From NCBI RefSeq assembly GCF_904831005.1, contig NZ_LR882982.1:930001-994000 (forward strand): a stretch of 64,000 bases of DNA, read 5' to 3'. This DNA is from Microbacterium hydrocarbonoxydans. Lineage in GTDB: Bacteria > Actinomycetota > Actinomycetes > Actinomycetales > Microbacteriaceae. This document shows, piece after piece, positions 8,088-15,854 of this stretch; the first letter of the stretch is position 1; each line of letters begins with the position of its first letter. Below the pieces are notes generated by a model that made no database searches, was not told the origin of the DNA, and saw only the letters and a program-made list of their open reading frames with translations. The position numbers were made by a program, and so were the translations under genes.

Positions 8088-8151
8088 TGTCGGAGGCCCC
8101 GCGTACGCTGAGGGCCGACGGGCGAAGGCGCCCCGACAGGAGGAGTGCGTG

Positions 8152-8532
8152 ATGGAGTGGAAGATCGAGCTGATCTTCGTGCCGGTCTCGGATGTCGACC
8201 GGTCGAAGGAGTTCTACACCAGGATCGGGTTCACTCCCGATCACGATCAGGTGCCCTACGACGGCATGCGGTTCGTGCAGATGACACCACCCGGTTCTGC
8301 CTGTTCGATCGCGTTCGGCACCGGCCTCGAGATTCCCCTCGAGCCGGGGCAGCAGAACACGATCCAGGTCGTCGTGCCGGATGCCGATGAGGCGCTCGCC
8401 CATCTTCGCGGACTCGGCGTGGAGGCGCAGGGCGTCGATGAGCAGGCGTGGGGTCGGTTCGTCACGTTCGACGACCCCGACGGCAACACCTGGACGCTGC
8501 AGGAGCTGCCCGATTACGGCGCGCAGGCCTGA
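8152..8532 (+). CDS. VOC-superfamily (glyoxalase/bleomycin-resistance-like) protein
   Basis: A 126-residue protein with the paired beta-alpha-beta-beta-beta fold of vicinal oxygen chelate proteins. The first half starts with the IELIFVPVSDVDRSKEFYTR pattern. The second ends in the standard FDDPDGNTWTLQE, where the terminal Glu is the usual metal ligand. The ATG at 8152 lies 6 nt after AGGAG, a better spacing than the GTG 3 nt earlier. Family members include glyoxalases, dioxygenases and resistance proteins, and nothing here singles out a substrate. It stands alone. Confidence 0.8.
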   Translation: MEWKIELIFVPVSDVDRSKEFYTRIGFTPDHDQVPYDGMRFVQMTPPGSACSIAFGTGLEIPLEPGQQNTIQVVVPDADEALAHLRGLGVEAQGVDEQAWGRFVTFDDPDGNTWTLQELPDYGAQA

Positions 8533-8551
8533 CAACCGGTGACCTGGACGG

Positions 8552-9031
8552 TCAGCGGACGCGCTTGACGAGTGCGAACAGCGCCTCCGGCGCGCCCTCG
8601 GGGAACAGGACACGGGTGCCGGTGCGGATGTCGTCGACCGGCACCCATCGCACCGGGCTGCCCTCGTCGAGGATGTGAAGCTCTGCGTCGAGCGGCACCG
8701 CGTCCAGTTCGGCAGACGTCACGGCGAACACGAATGCGATCTCGTGGCAGGGCACGCCCTCGTGCGTGAAGATGTTCTCGAAGACGCCGAGGGGCTCGGA
8801 ACCCTCGAGAGCTACTCCGAGCTCTTCCATGAACTCGCGTCCGAGAGCTTCGGCGGCCGTCTCTCCGAATTCGACCCCGCCACCGATCGCGCGCAGGAAG
8901 TCGAGGTGGCGCGAGCTGTCATGCCCTTCGAGCGCGAGCAGGTGTCCGTCCCTGACGGGCAGGCCGACGGCGATGGTGCGAATGGCAGGCATCCCGGAAG
9001 GCTGACGCAGCCGTCGCGGCGATGGGCTCAC
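8552..9031 (-). CDS. NUDIX hydrolase
   Basis: A 159-residue protein whose Nudix box follows the GX5EX7REUXEEXGU pattern: GGGVEFGETAAEALGREFMEELGV. It probably hydrolyses a nucleoside diphosphate derivative; substrate unknown. The GTG at 9031 overlaps the stop of the upstream phzF-like gene by 4 bp (GTGA), suggesting translational coupling. An internal ATG at 8992 would give a shorter 146-residue protein beginning just before the first beta strand and cannot be excluded, since neither start has a good Shine-Dalgarno sequence. It is the last gene of a three-gene minus-strand run. Confidence 0.87.
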   Translation of the reverse strand: MSPSPRRLRQPSGMPAIRTIAVGLPVRDGHLLALEGHDSSRHLDFLRAIGGGVEFGETAAEALGREFMEELGVALEGSEPLGVFENIFTHEGVPCHEIAFVFAVTSAELDAVPLDAELHILDEGSPVRWVPVDDIRTGTRVLFPEGAPEALFALVKRVR

Positions 9032-9882
9032 GTCAGAAGAGACGCCCCGCCGGAGACCTCGATGCCGCCGGTCGGCGGAATCGTCACGGTGAGCAGGCTC
9101 GGTCGCCGCACGTGCGCGCCCTGGTGGATGCGGATGGTCGTCGCCGGGTGCCCGAGATCACGAAGATAGGCGCCGACGGATGCTGCGGCGGAGCCGGTCG
9201 CGGGATCCTCCGTGATCCGCCCCACCGGGAAGAGGTTCCTGGCGTCGAAGTCCGCCGGTCCCGCCGCGTGCAGCACCGTGGACGTGCCCAGCCACCCCTG
9301 CTCGCGCATGAGTGCCGCGACCTCGGCGGGTGCGAAGCGGAACTGGTCGAACAGCTCGCGATCGCGGAGGACGACGACCGGGTGCCAGTTGCCGGCGAAA
9401 GCCTCTTTCGGAGGGAAGCGCTCGTCGAGGTCTGCGGCGGCGAGTCCGAGCAGCGCGAGGAACCGGTCGAGCACCTCGGAGTCGAGATCGCGAACCTGAG
9501 GTTCGACGCTCGTGAACGACACGGTCACCGCGCCGTCGCGGTCGACGGTCGATCGCAGGGTGACGGCGCCGGCGTTCGTGTCGAACACGACGTCTCCCGG
9601 CCCATGCCGCTCAGCGAGGGCGACCGCCGTCGCGACGGTCGCGTGGCCGCAGAACGGCACCTCGGCGGCGGGCGACCAGTATCGCGCCCGATAACGGGCG
9701 ACCCCGTAGTCGACGGTACGTGCGACGAGAAAGGCTGTCTCGGAGAACCCGACCTCGGTGGCGATCCGCTGCATCTGCTCGTCGCTCAGCTCGGAGGCGT
9801 CGAGCACGACTCCCGCGGGGTTGCCGCCCTCGGGGCTGGCCGCGAAGGCGCTATATCTCAGGACACCGGGATCGTCACTCAT
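9028..9882 (-). CDS. PhzF-family isomerase-like protein
   Basis: 284 residues with the diaminopimelate-epimerase-like fold of PhzF. The N-terminal AFAASPEGGNPAGVVLDA contains the conserved GNPAGV motif. SETAFL (about residue 47) holds the catalytic Glu of PhzF. PFCGHATVATA and EDPATGSAAASVGAY are the phosphate/carboxylate-binding glycine loops of the two lobes. No phenazine genes are nearby, so the name gives fold, not pathway. Such proteins are widespread isomerases of unknown substrate. It lies 27 bp downstream of the ThDP-enzyme gene and overlaps the NUDIX gene. Confidence 0.88.
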   Translation of the reverse strand: MSDDPGVLRYSAFAASPEGGNPAGVVLDASELSDEQMQRIATEVGFSETAFLVARTVDYGVARYRARYWSPAAEVPFCGHATVATAVALAERHGPGDVVFDTNAGAVTLRSTVDRDGAVTVSFTSVEPQVRDLDSEVLDRFLALLGLAAADLDERFPPKEAFAGNWHPVVVLRDRELFDQFRFAPAEVAALMREQGWLGTSTVLHAAGPADFDARNLFPVGRITEDPATGSAAASVGAYLRDLGHPATTIRIHQGAHVRRPSLLTVTIPPTGGIEVSGGASLLT

Positions 9883-9909
9883 GACGAGGAGCCTAGCGAC
9901 TCCGCACCG

Positions 9910-11631
9910 TCACGAATTCACGCGAATGATCTCCTGCTGGTACGGCGCGATGACGTCTCCTGAGATGCGCAGATCGAGCAGCAGGAAGCGGCGCGTCGCG
10001 GCATCCTCGAGTGCCCAGGTGCCGAGTCGGTCAAGATCTGCGAGGGTCTTCACGACGACGCCCTCCGCGCCGACCGCGGCACCGAACGCCGCGAAATCGA
10101 CCTCGGGAATGCGCATCGGACCCTCAGCGAGTCCCTTGAGGCCATAGAGGTTGACCTCGGCGCCGTACGCCGCGTCATTCCAGATCACGGCGATGCCGCG
10201 GCCCCCGGCCGCGCGAACGGCCGACTCCAGATCGGCGATCGCCATGAGACCGCCGCCGTCGCCGGATGTGAGGACGACCGTCGACTCGCGGCGGGCGAGG
10301 GCCGCCCCGACGACGCTCGGCCAGCCCTGCCCGATCGACTGGAACGCCGTGCCGACCATCATCATGCGGTCGGGCGACTCGACCGGCCAGTACATGTTCG
10401 CCCAGCCGATGAAGTGACCGCCGTCGGAGACGACGACGCGGTCACCGGGCAGCAGTTCGGCGATGCGGCGCGCGGCCGATCGGGGGTCGAGTCGTCCGTC
10501 GGGGGCGAGTTCGTCGCCCGCGTCGTACGCGCGTGCGGCGGCGACGTCGACCGTCTCGCGCCACGGAGTGGTGGGCACGACCTCGGATGCCGCCTGCGAC
10601 TCCCCGCGCTCTGGAGTCGACGCGTCCGTGCGGCGCCCCTCGGCTCCGAAGCTGTGCTCGACCCTGGCGACCAGGGCCTCGGCCGCGATCCGGGCGTCCG
10701 CACGCACGAAACCGCCGACGTGCGGGTGTGTGGCCGCCGGTGCGATGTCGATCTGGAAGACCCGGGTGCCGGGTGCGAAGAGCTCGCCGAATCGCATCGT
10801 GAACTGGTTCAGCGACGCCCCGAACACCACGGCGACGTCGGCGGTGCGCACGAGCTCCATGGCGCCGTCGGCCCCGAAGCCGCCCGTGACACCGAGGTCG
10901 TAGCGGGCCTCGGGGAAGACCCCGCGACCGAGCGCAGATGACGCCGTGAGGGCGCCCGTCAGAGCGGCGAGCTCACCGAGCGCCGCACCTGCGCCGGCGA
11001 GCCAGGCGCCGCGGCCCGCCAGCAGGAAGGGCCGCGATGCCCCGCGCAGGGCCGCAGCGATCTCGTCGAGCGTCGCCTCGGCGAACTCGCCACGCGGAGC
11101 GAGCGGTGCGGGGACACTCGGCGCGGGCGCCGCCGGCACCGGGCCTGCCTCGAGAGAGGCCACGTCATAGGGGATCGCCAGCACGACGGGCACACGGTAG
11201 GTGAGGGCGTGCTCGATCGCGATGACGGTGGTGGCCGCGGCATCCGCGCGCCCGACCGTATAGGTGCGGGCGCCGACCGCAGATGCCAGGGCGATCTGGT
11301 CGACGTCCCACGGGCGGGGGCCCGAGGTCGGCTCATCGCCGACCACGAGCACGAGCGGCACGTGTGCCTGCACGGCCTCGGCGAGTGCCGTGAGGGTGTT
11401 CGTGAAGCCGGCCCCGTACGTCGAGGTGCCGGCGGCGATGCGACCCGATGCGCGGAAGTGCGCGTCGGCGGCCACCACCGCGCCCTGCTCGTGACGGACG
11501 GCGGTGAAGACGGCATCCGTCTGCGTCTCGATCGCATCGAGGAAGTAGGCGTTGCCGTTGCCCATCACGCCGAACACGGCGTCGATGTGCTGAGCGAGAG
11601 TGAGTGCGACGTGCGCGGAGACGGAGGGCAT
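9910..11631 (-). CDS. Thiamine-diphosphate-dependent enzyme (acetolactate synthase / decarboxylase-like)
   Basis: A 573-residue protein with the three-domain layout of the family. The N-terminal PYR domain has the activating Glu in VRHEQGAV. The central Rossmann-like domain spans about 190-320. The C-terminal PP domain has the ThDP/Mg motif GDGGGLM...WNDAAYG. The ATG at 11631 is preferred because AAAGG lies 7 nt upstream. Family relatives include acetolactate synthase, benzoylformate decarboxylase and sulfoacetaldehyde acetyltransferase. No small ALS regulatory subunit is adjacent, so a catabolic lyase or decarboxylase role is as likely as branched-chain amino acid synthesis. It probably forms an operon with phzF and nudix downstream. 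Confidence 0.83.
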   Translation of the reverse strand: MPSVSAHVALTLAQHIDAVFGVMGNGNAYFLDAIETQTDAVFTAVRHEQGAVVAADAHFRASGRIAAGTSTYGAGFTNTLTALAEAVQAHVPLVLVVGDEPTSGPRPWDVDQIALASAVGARTYTVGRADAAATTVIAIEHALTYRVPVVLAIPYDVASLEAGPVPAAPAPSVPAPLAPRGEFAEATLDEIAAALRGASRPFLLAGRGAWLAGAGAALGELAALTGALTASSALGRGVFPEARYDLGVTGGFGADGAMELVRTADVAVVFGASLNQFTMRFGELFAPGTRVFQIDIAPAATHPHVGGFVRADARIAAEALVARVEHSFGAEGRRTDASTPERGESQAASEVVPTTPWRETVDVAAARAYDAGDELAPDGRLDPRSAARRIAELLPGDRVVVSDGGHFIGWANMYWPVESPDRMMMVGTAFQSIGQGWPSVVGAALARRESTVVLTSGDGGGLMAIADLESAVRAAGGRGIAVIWNDAAYGAEVNLYGLKGLAEGPMRIPEVDFAAFGAAVGAEGVVVKTLADLDRLGTWALEDAATRRFLLLDLRISGDVIAPYQQEIIRVNS

Positions 11632-11836
11632 GAACAAGCCTTTCGAGACAGGGACGGAGAACGTTCGTATTCCGTATGTGTCTCGCCCCTGCGTCGTCGC
11701 GGGGAGCTTCGTGCCTCTTTTTCAGGCACCGGCGTCAGAGAGCGCCGGACCAGTAGATCCTACAGTCGGGGTGGCCGTCGCGGCTCCGTCTCGTGCGCGT
11801 AACACGACCGAAACGGCGACAGGGAAACATGCGGAC

Positions 11837-13519
11837 ATGGAGTCGCTGTTCAACGGATACACCTCGCGTCGGTCGTCGGAGCGTGCGGGGGCCGCCGCGT
11901 GGGACGAGATGTTCCCCGCAGACGCGGCGCCCGGCGGTGCAGGCGTGCGCCTGCCGTATCGGGAGATGTATCCGGCGCTCGCGCGCATGGACGACGCCGA
12001 GCTGCGCGCACGGACCGACGCTCTCGCCAGCTCCTACCTCGCCCAGGGGGTGACCTTCGACTTCGCGGGCGAGGAGCGGCCGTTCCCGCTCGACGTGGTC
12101 CCGCGGGTGATAGCCGCCGACGACTGGACGTTCGTCGAATCGGGGGTGAAGCAGCGCGTGCGGGCGCTCGAGGCCTTTCTCGCCGATGTCTACGGACCGC
12201 AGCACGCGGTGCAGGACGGGGTGATTCCGGCTGCCCTGATCAGCTCGTCCTCGCACTTCCATCGTCAGGCTGCGGGGATCGTGGGGGCGAACGGTGTGCG
12301 CATCCATGTGGCGGGCATCGACGTCATCCGCGATGAGCTCGGGTCATGGCGCGTGCTCGAAGACAACGTGCGCGTGCCGAGCGGCGTCAGCTATGTGCTC
12401 GCCAACAGACGGGTGATGGCGCAGACGCTTCCCGAGCTGTTCACGAGCCTGCGCGTGCGTCCTGTGGTCGACTACCCGGGGCATCTGCTGCAGGCGCTGC
12501 GCGCTGCCGCACCCGCGGGCGTCGACGATCCGACCGTGGTGGTGCTGACCCCCGGAGTGCACAACTCCGCCTATTACGAGCACACACTGCTGGCGCGCAT
12601 GATGGGCATCGAGCTCGTCGAGGGGCGGGATCTGTTCTGCTCGGGCGGTCGGGTGTGGATGCACACGACTGCAGGCCCCACCCGCGTCGACGTGATCTAT
12701 CGACGGGTCGACGACGAGTTCCTCGACCCGCAGCAGTTCCGTCCTGACTCGGTTCTCGGAGCCCCGGGACTCATGCTCGCCGCGCGTCTCGGCAACGTCA
12801 CTCTCGCGAATGCGGTCGGTAACGGCGTCGCCGACGACAAGCTCGTCTACACCTACGTGCCTGACCTGATCCGCTACTACCTCGGCGAGGAGCCCGAGAT
12901 CCCGAACGTCGACACGTGGCGGCTCGAGGAGCCGGATGCCCTGGAGGAGGTTCTGGACAGGCTCGACGAGCTCGTCGTGAAGCCGGTCGACGGATCAGGG
13001 GGAAAGGGCCTGGTGGTCGGTCCTGACGCCTCTCGCGCGACGCTGGAAGAACTGCGCAGGACGCTGCAGGCGGATCCGCGAGGGTGGATCGCGCAGCCGG
13101 TCGTCCAGCTCTCGACGATCCCCACGCTCGTCGAAGACGGCTTCAGGCCGCGGCACGTCGACCTGCGGCCGTTCGCGGTGAACGACGGGGAGGATATCTG
13201 GGTGCTGCCGGGCGGGCTCACGAGGGTGGCGCTGCCCGAGGGACAGCTCGTGGTCAATTCGAGCCAGGGCGGCGGATCGAAGGACACCTGGGTGCTGGAC
13301 CCGTCTCTGCTCACGGGGCCGACCACGATCATGTCGGGAGAGAGCGACCCTGCGGCCGACGAGGTGTCGCTCGCGACCGGCGCCATCACGGTCGTCGCGC
13401 CGACGCGAGACGAGCCGCATCAGCCGTTCCTCTCGTCGCCGCAGGACGAGGACGTCGAGCTGCGTCATCACCAACAGCAGCAACAGCAGCAACAGCAGCA
13501 GGGCGGTGCGACATGCTGA
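11837..13519 (+). CDS. Circularly permuted ATP-grasp protein (type 2; DUF404/DUF407) with polyglutamine tail
   Basis: A 560-residue putative ATP-dependent carboxylate-amine ligase. The N-terminal region has the family opening (FNGYTSRR...AAWDEMF, then FAGEERPFPLDVVPRVI). The permuted ATP-grasp core includes VLEDNVRVPSGVSYVLANR, VVKPVDGSGGKGLVVG and LVVNSSQGGGSKDTWVLD. The ATG at 11837 is chosen over upstream in-frame codons because homology begins there and GGGAAAC precedes it. It starts a three-gene operon with an alpha-E protein and a transglutaminase-like protein, a conserved actinobacterial set proposed to make or attach a peptide tag but with no proven product. The C-terminus is odd: HH followed by ten consecutive Gln (546-555) encoded by a CAA/CAG repeat. 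Confidence 0.88.
   Translation: MESLFNGYTSRRSSERAGAAAWDEMFPADAAPGGAGVRLPYREMYPALARMDDAELRARTDALASSYLAQGVTFDFAGEERPFPLDVVPRVIAADDWTFVESGVKQRVRALEAFLADVYGPQHAVQDGVIPAALISSSSHFHRQAAGIVGANGVRIHVAGIDVIRDELGSWRVLEDNVRVPSGVSYVLANRRVMAQTLPELFTSLRVRPVVDYPGHLLQALRAAAPAGVDDPTVVVLTPGVHNSAYYEHTLLARMMGIELVEGRDLFCSGGRVWMHTTAGPTRVDVIYRRVDDEFLDPQQFRPDSVLGAPGLMLAARLGNVTLANAVGNGVADDKLVYTYVPDLIRYYLGEEPEIPNVDTWRLEEPDALEEVLDRLDELVVKPVDGSGGKGLVVGPDASRATLEELRRTLQADPRGWIAQPVVQLSTIPTLVEDGFRPRHVDLRPFAVNDGEDIWVLPGGLTRVALPEGQLVVNSSQGGGSKDTWVLDPSLLTGPTTIMSGESDPAADEVSLATGAITVVAPTRDEPHQPFLSSPQDEDVELRHHQQQQQQQQQQGGATC
13472..13501 (+). repeat. In-frame CAACAGCAG triplet repeat encoding Gln10
   Basis: Three perfect copies of CAACAGCAG (13472-13498) plus one CAG encode ten glutamines, 5 residues before the end of the ATP-grasp protein. 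The downstream alpha-E gene begins only 12 bp later, so a length change in multiples of 3 would alter only the tail. Other slippage would shift the stop relative to the next start. Confidence 0.9.
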
Positions 13520-14439
13520 GCCGCATCGCCGAAGCGCTGTTCTGGATCGGCAGATACGTCGAGCGCGCCGACGGCACGGCGCGCATCCTCGACGTGCACC
13601 TGCAACTGCTGCTGGAGGATCCGTGGGTGGAGGAGGACACGGCGTGCCGGGCGCTCCTGTCCGTCATGGGGACCGCTGTCGATGACGACGCGGTGCTGAG
13701 CCGCGACGACGTGGTGCGGCTGCTCGCTCTCGATCGCGAGCATTCCGCCTCGATCGCCCACTCGATCGCCTCCGCGAGGGAGAATGCGCGTCGGGCGCGC
13801 GAGATCATCTCCACCGATCTCTGGGAGACGCTGAACGAGTCGAACGCGCGGATGCCGCGTCGCATCGCGTCGGACAAGACCCACCCGTTCTTCCGATGGG
13901 TGCGAGACCGGTCGGCGCTGGCGTTCGGGGTCGTCGACTCGTCGACGAGCAGGGATGAAGCGTGGCACTTCTTCGTGCTCGGACGCTCGATAGAGCGCGC
14001 CGACATGACGGCGCGGCTGCTGGCGACGCGGTCGCTGACAGACGCGGGCGGTCCGAGCTGGACGACTCTGCTGCGCAGCTGCGGGGCATACGAAGCGCAC
14101 CTGCGGAGCCATCGAGCCGTGCCGACGGGAGCCTCCGCCGTGGAGTTCCTGCTCGTGGACCGGCTCTTCCCCCGGTCGATCCTCTCGAGCATCCTGCAGG
14201 CGGAGGAGTGTCTGCGCGGCATCGACCCCGCAGGCGCGTTCGGTACTCCGGATCGCGCGCACCGTGTGCTCGGCCGTATGAGATCGGAGCTGGAGTACCG
14301 ACCGATCGGCGACACGGTGCATCGCCTGTCGGAGAGCATGGAAGAGGTGCAGGTGGGGATGTCGGTGGCCAGCGATGCGATCAGGGAGCGGTATTTTCCA
14401 TCGATCGCGATGCCCGTATGGATCGGAGAGGCACTGTGA
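13513..14439 (+). CDS. Alpha-E domain protein (DUF403)
   Basis: A 308-residue, almost entirely helical protein of the alpha-E family. It starts with the diagnostic MLSRIAEALFWIGRYVERAD, and a second family motif is FVLGRSIERADMTARLL near the middle. The ATG at 13513 overlaps the ATP-grasp stop by 7 bp (ATGCTGA), and its own end overlaps the transglutaminase start by 4 bp, so the three proteins are translationally coupled. The family has no established biochemical activity. It occurs almost only next to circularly permuted ATP-grasp proteins, as here, so a role as partner or scaffold in the same reaction is inferred from context. Confidence 0.88.
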   Translation: MLSRIAEALFWIGRYVERADGTARILDVHLQLLLEDPWVEEDTACRALLSVMGTAVDDDAVLSRDDVVRLLALDREHSASIAHSIASARENARRAREIISTDLWETLNESNARMPRRIASDKTHPFFRWVRDRSALAFGVVDSSTSRDEAWHFFVLGRSIERADMTARLLATRSLTDAGGPSWTTLLRSCGAYEAHLRSHRAVPTGASAVEFLLVDRLFPRSILSSILQAEECLRGIDPAGAFGTPDRAHRVLGRMRSELEYRPIGDTVHRLSESMEEVQVGMSVASDAIRERYFPSIAMPVWIGEAL

Positions 14440-15281
14440 GTCGGCTCAAGATCGTGCACCGCACCGGCTTCCGCTACGAGCAGCCGGCGACGGCCTCATA
14501 CAACGAGGCGCGGATGCTGCCGCATTCCCGCGACGGGCAGTTCGTGCTGCAGGCCACGCTCGACATCTCGCCGACGGCGACCCAGCACTCGTACACCGAC
14601 TACTGGCACACGCGCGTCTCGACCTTCGAGTTGCTGACCCCGCATCAGATGCTCTCGGTGACGGCGACGAGCGTGGTCGATGTGCGGCCGCTGCCGGCGG
14701 GAGTCTCGGGGATCGACTGGGACGACCTCGCCGCCCGGATACCTCAGTCGCTCGAGCTGGCCGAGTGCGTCGCTCAGACCCCGGCCACCGCTCCCGATGA
14801 GGAGATGCGCGACCTCGCACTGCGCATCGAGGCGGAGGGGGGCGGTGTCGACGAGACCGCCCTCGAGATCTGTCGCACCGTCGGGGAGGCCATGGAGTAT
14901 CGGAGCGGAGTCACCGGCGTCGGCTCGACCGCTCGCGACGCATGGCCCACGCGATCCGGCGTGTGTCAGGACATCGCGCATGTGGCGCTCGGCGTGCTGC
15001 GCGCGGCCGGCATCCCGGCGCGATACGTCTCGGGGTATCTGCACCCTGACCCGACGGCGGCGATCGGACAGGCGGTGATAGGGGAGTCGCACGCGTGGGT
15101 GGAGTGGTACTCGGGGGAGTGGCGAGGGTACGACCCGACCAACCTCGTCGAGATCGGGGAATCGCACGTCTATGTCGGCCACGGTCGGGACTACGCCGAT
15201 GTCGCGCCGCTGCGCGGAGTGTACGCCGGCCCCAGCGCGTCTGAGCTGTTCGTCTCGGTCGAGGTCACGCGGCTCGGCTGA
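14436..15281 (+). CDS. Transglutaminase-like cysteine protease-fold protein
   Basis: 281 residues. The N-terminal beta-rich domain (about 1-90, LKIVHRTGFRYEQPA) is the usual Bact_transglu_N. The papain-like core holds the catalytic triad Cys in RSGVCQDIAHVAL, His in ESHAWVEWY and Asp in GYDPTN. The GTG at 14436 overlaps the alpha-E stop by 4 bp. In the conserved triad this enzyme would cleave or form the amide bond made by the ATP-grasp ligase. That is an inference from gene order, with no substrate known. The protein has no signal peptide, so it should act in the cytoplasm. Confidence 0.88.
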   Translation: MSRLKIVHRTGFRYEQPATASYNEARMLPHSRDGQFVLQATLDISPTATQHSYTDYWHTRVSTFELLTPHQMLSVTATSVVDVRPLPAGVSGIDWDDLAARIPQSLELAECVAQTPATAPDEEMRDLALRIEAEGGGVDETALEICRTVGEAMEYRSGVTGVGSTARDAWPTRSGVCQDIAHVALGVLRAAGIPARYVSGYLHPDPTAAIGQAVIGESHAWVEWYSGEWRGYDPTNLVEIGESHVYVGHGRDYADVAPLRGVYAGPSASELFVSVEVTRLG

Positions 15282-15329
15282 GCCGACGACGTGGCCGGAA
15301 CGCGAGTGGCTGTGCAGGAGAATGAGACG

Positions 15330-15839
15330 ATGACGGATGCATCGATCGAGCGCGAGACGCTCACCTGGGACGGGTTCGGATCCGCGACGCGAGATCTCGC
15401 GCGCAGAATTCTCGACAGCGGCTTCATGCCGGAGGTCGTGGTGGCGATCGCGCGGGGTGGCCTGCTGCCGGCCGGTGCCATCGCCTATGGCCTCGGAGCG
15501 AAGAACTGCGGGGCGATCAACGTCGAGTTCTACACGGGGATCGGAACGGTGTTGGATGCGCCGGAGGTACTCCCGCCCGAGCTCGACATGGCCTACCTCG
15601 ACGGACGACGCGTGCTGCTGGTCGACGACGTGGCCGACTCGGGTCGCACCCTCGCCCTCGCGGTGCAGCTCCTGAAGGACAAGGGCGCCGACGTGCGCTC
15701 GGTGACCATCTACACCAAGCCCTCGACGATCATCCAGCCCGACTACGCCTGGAAGGACACCGACCTGTGGATCGACTTCCCGTGGTCGTTCCAGGGCACG
15801 GTGCGCGAAGAGGCCCTAGGACTGGCTCCCTCGGCCTGA
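15330..15839 (+). CDS. Phosphoribosyltransferase-family protein (xanthine-guanine PRTase-like)
   Basis: A 169-residue type I PRTase. VLLVDDVADSGRT (about residues 91-103) is the 13-residue PRPP-binding motif, and AIARGGLLPA is the pyrophosphate loop. GGAG precedes the ATG at 15330, giving a normal-length protein; the longer in-frame extension has no support. It probably salvages a purine base such as guanine or xanthine, although the specificity hood is not diagnostic by eye. It lies 48 bp after the transglutaminase gene on the same strand and converges on the DNA ligase. A short CCACGC-GT-GCGTGG dyad (15841-15854) occupies the 15-bp gap between stops. Confidence 0.82.
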   Translation: MTDASIERETLTWDGFGSATRDLARRILDSGFMPEVVVAIARGGLLPAGAIAYGLGAKNCGAINVEFYTGIGTVLDAPEVLPPELDMAYLDGRRVLLVDDVADSGRTLALAVQLLKDKGADVRSVTIYTKPSTIIQPDYAWKDTDLWIDFPWSFQGTVREEALGLAPSA

Positions 15840-15854
15840 CCCACGCGTGCGTGG

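Noticed and set aside
9028..9882. Phenazine biosynthesis role for the PhzF-like gene
   Set aside because: No other phenazine genes are present in the neighbourhood. PhzF is a fold label for many unrelated isomerases.
9910..11631. Acetolactate synthase (ilvB) assignment
   Set aside because: No small regulatory subunit, ilvC or leu genes are nearby, and the neighbours are PhzF and NUDIX. The family-level call is safer.
13502..13519. C-terminal Cys of the ATP-grasp protein as a lipidation or tagging signal
   Set aside because: The GGATC ending follows from the overlap with the next gene's start codon region. Nothing indicates processing.
15841..15854. CCACGC-GT-GCGTGG dyad as a strong terminator
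   Set aside because: The loop is only 2 nt and the stem 6 bp. It is mentioned with the flanking gene but is too weak to list separately.
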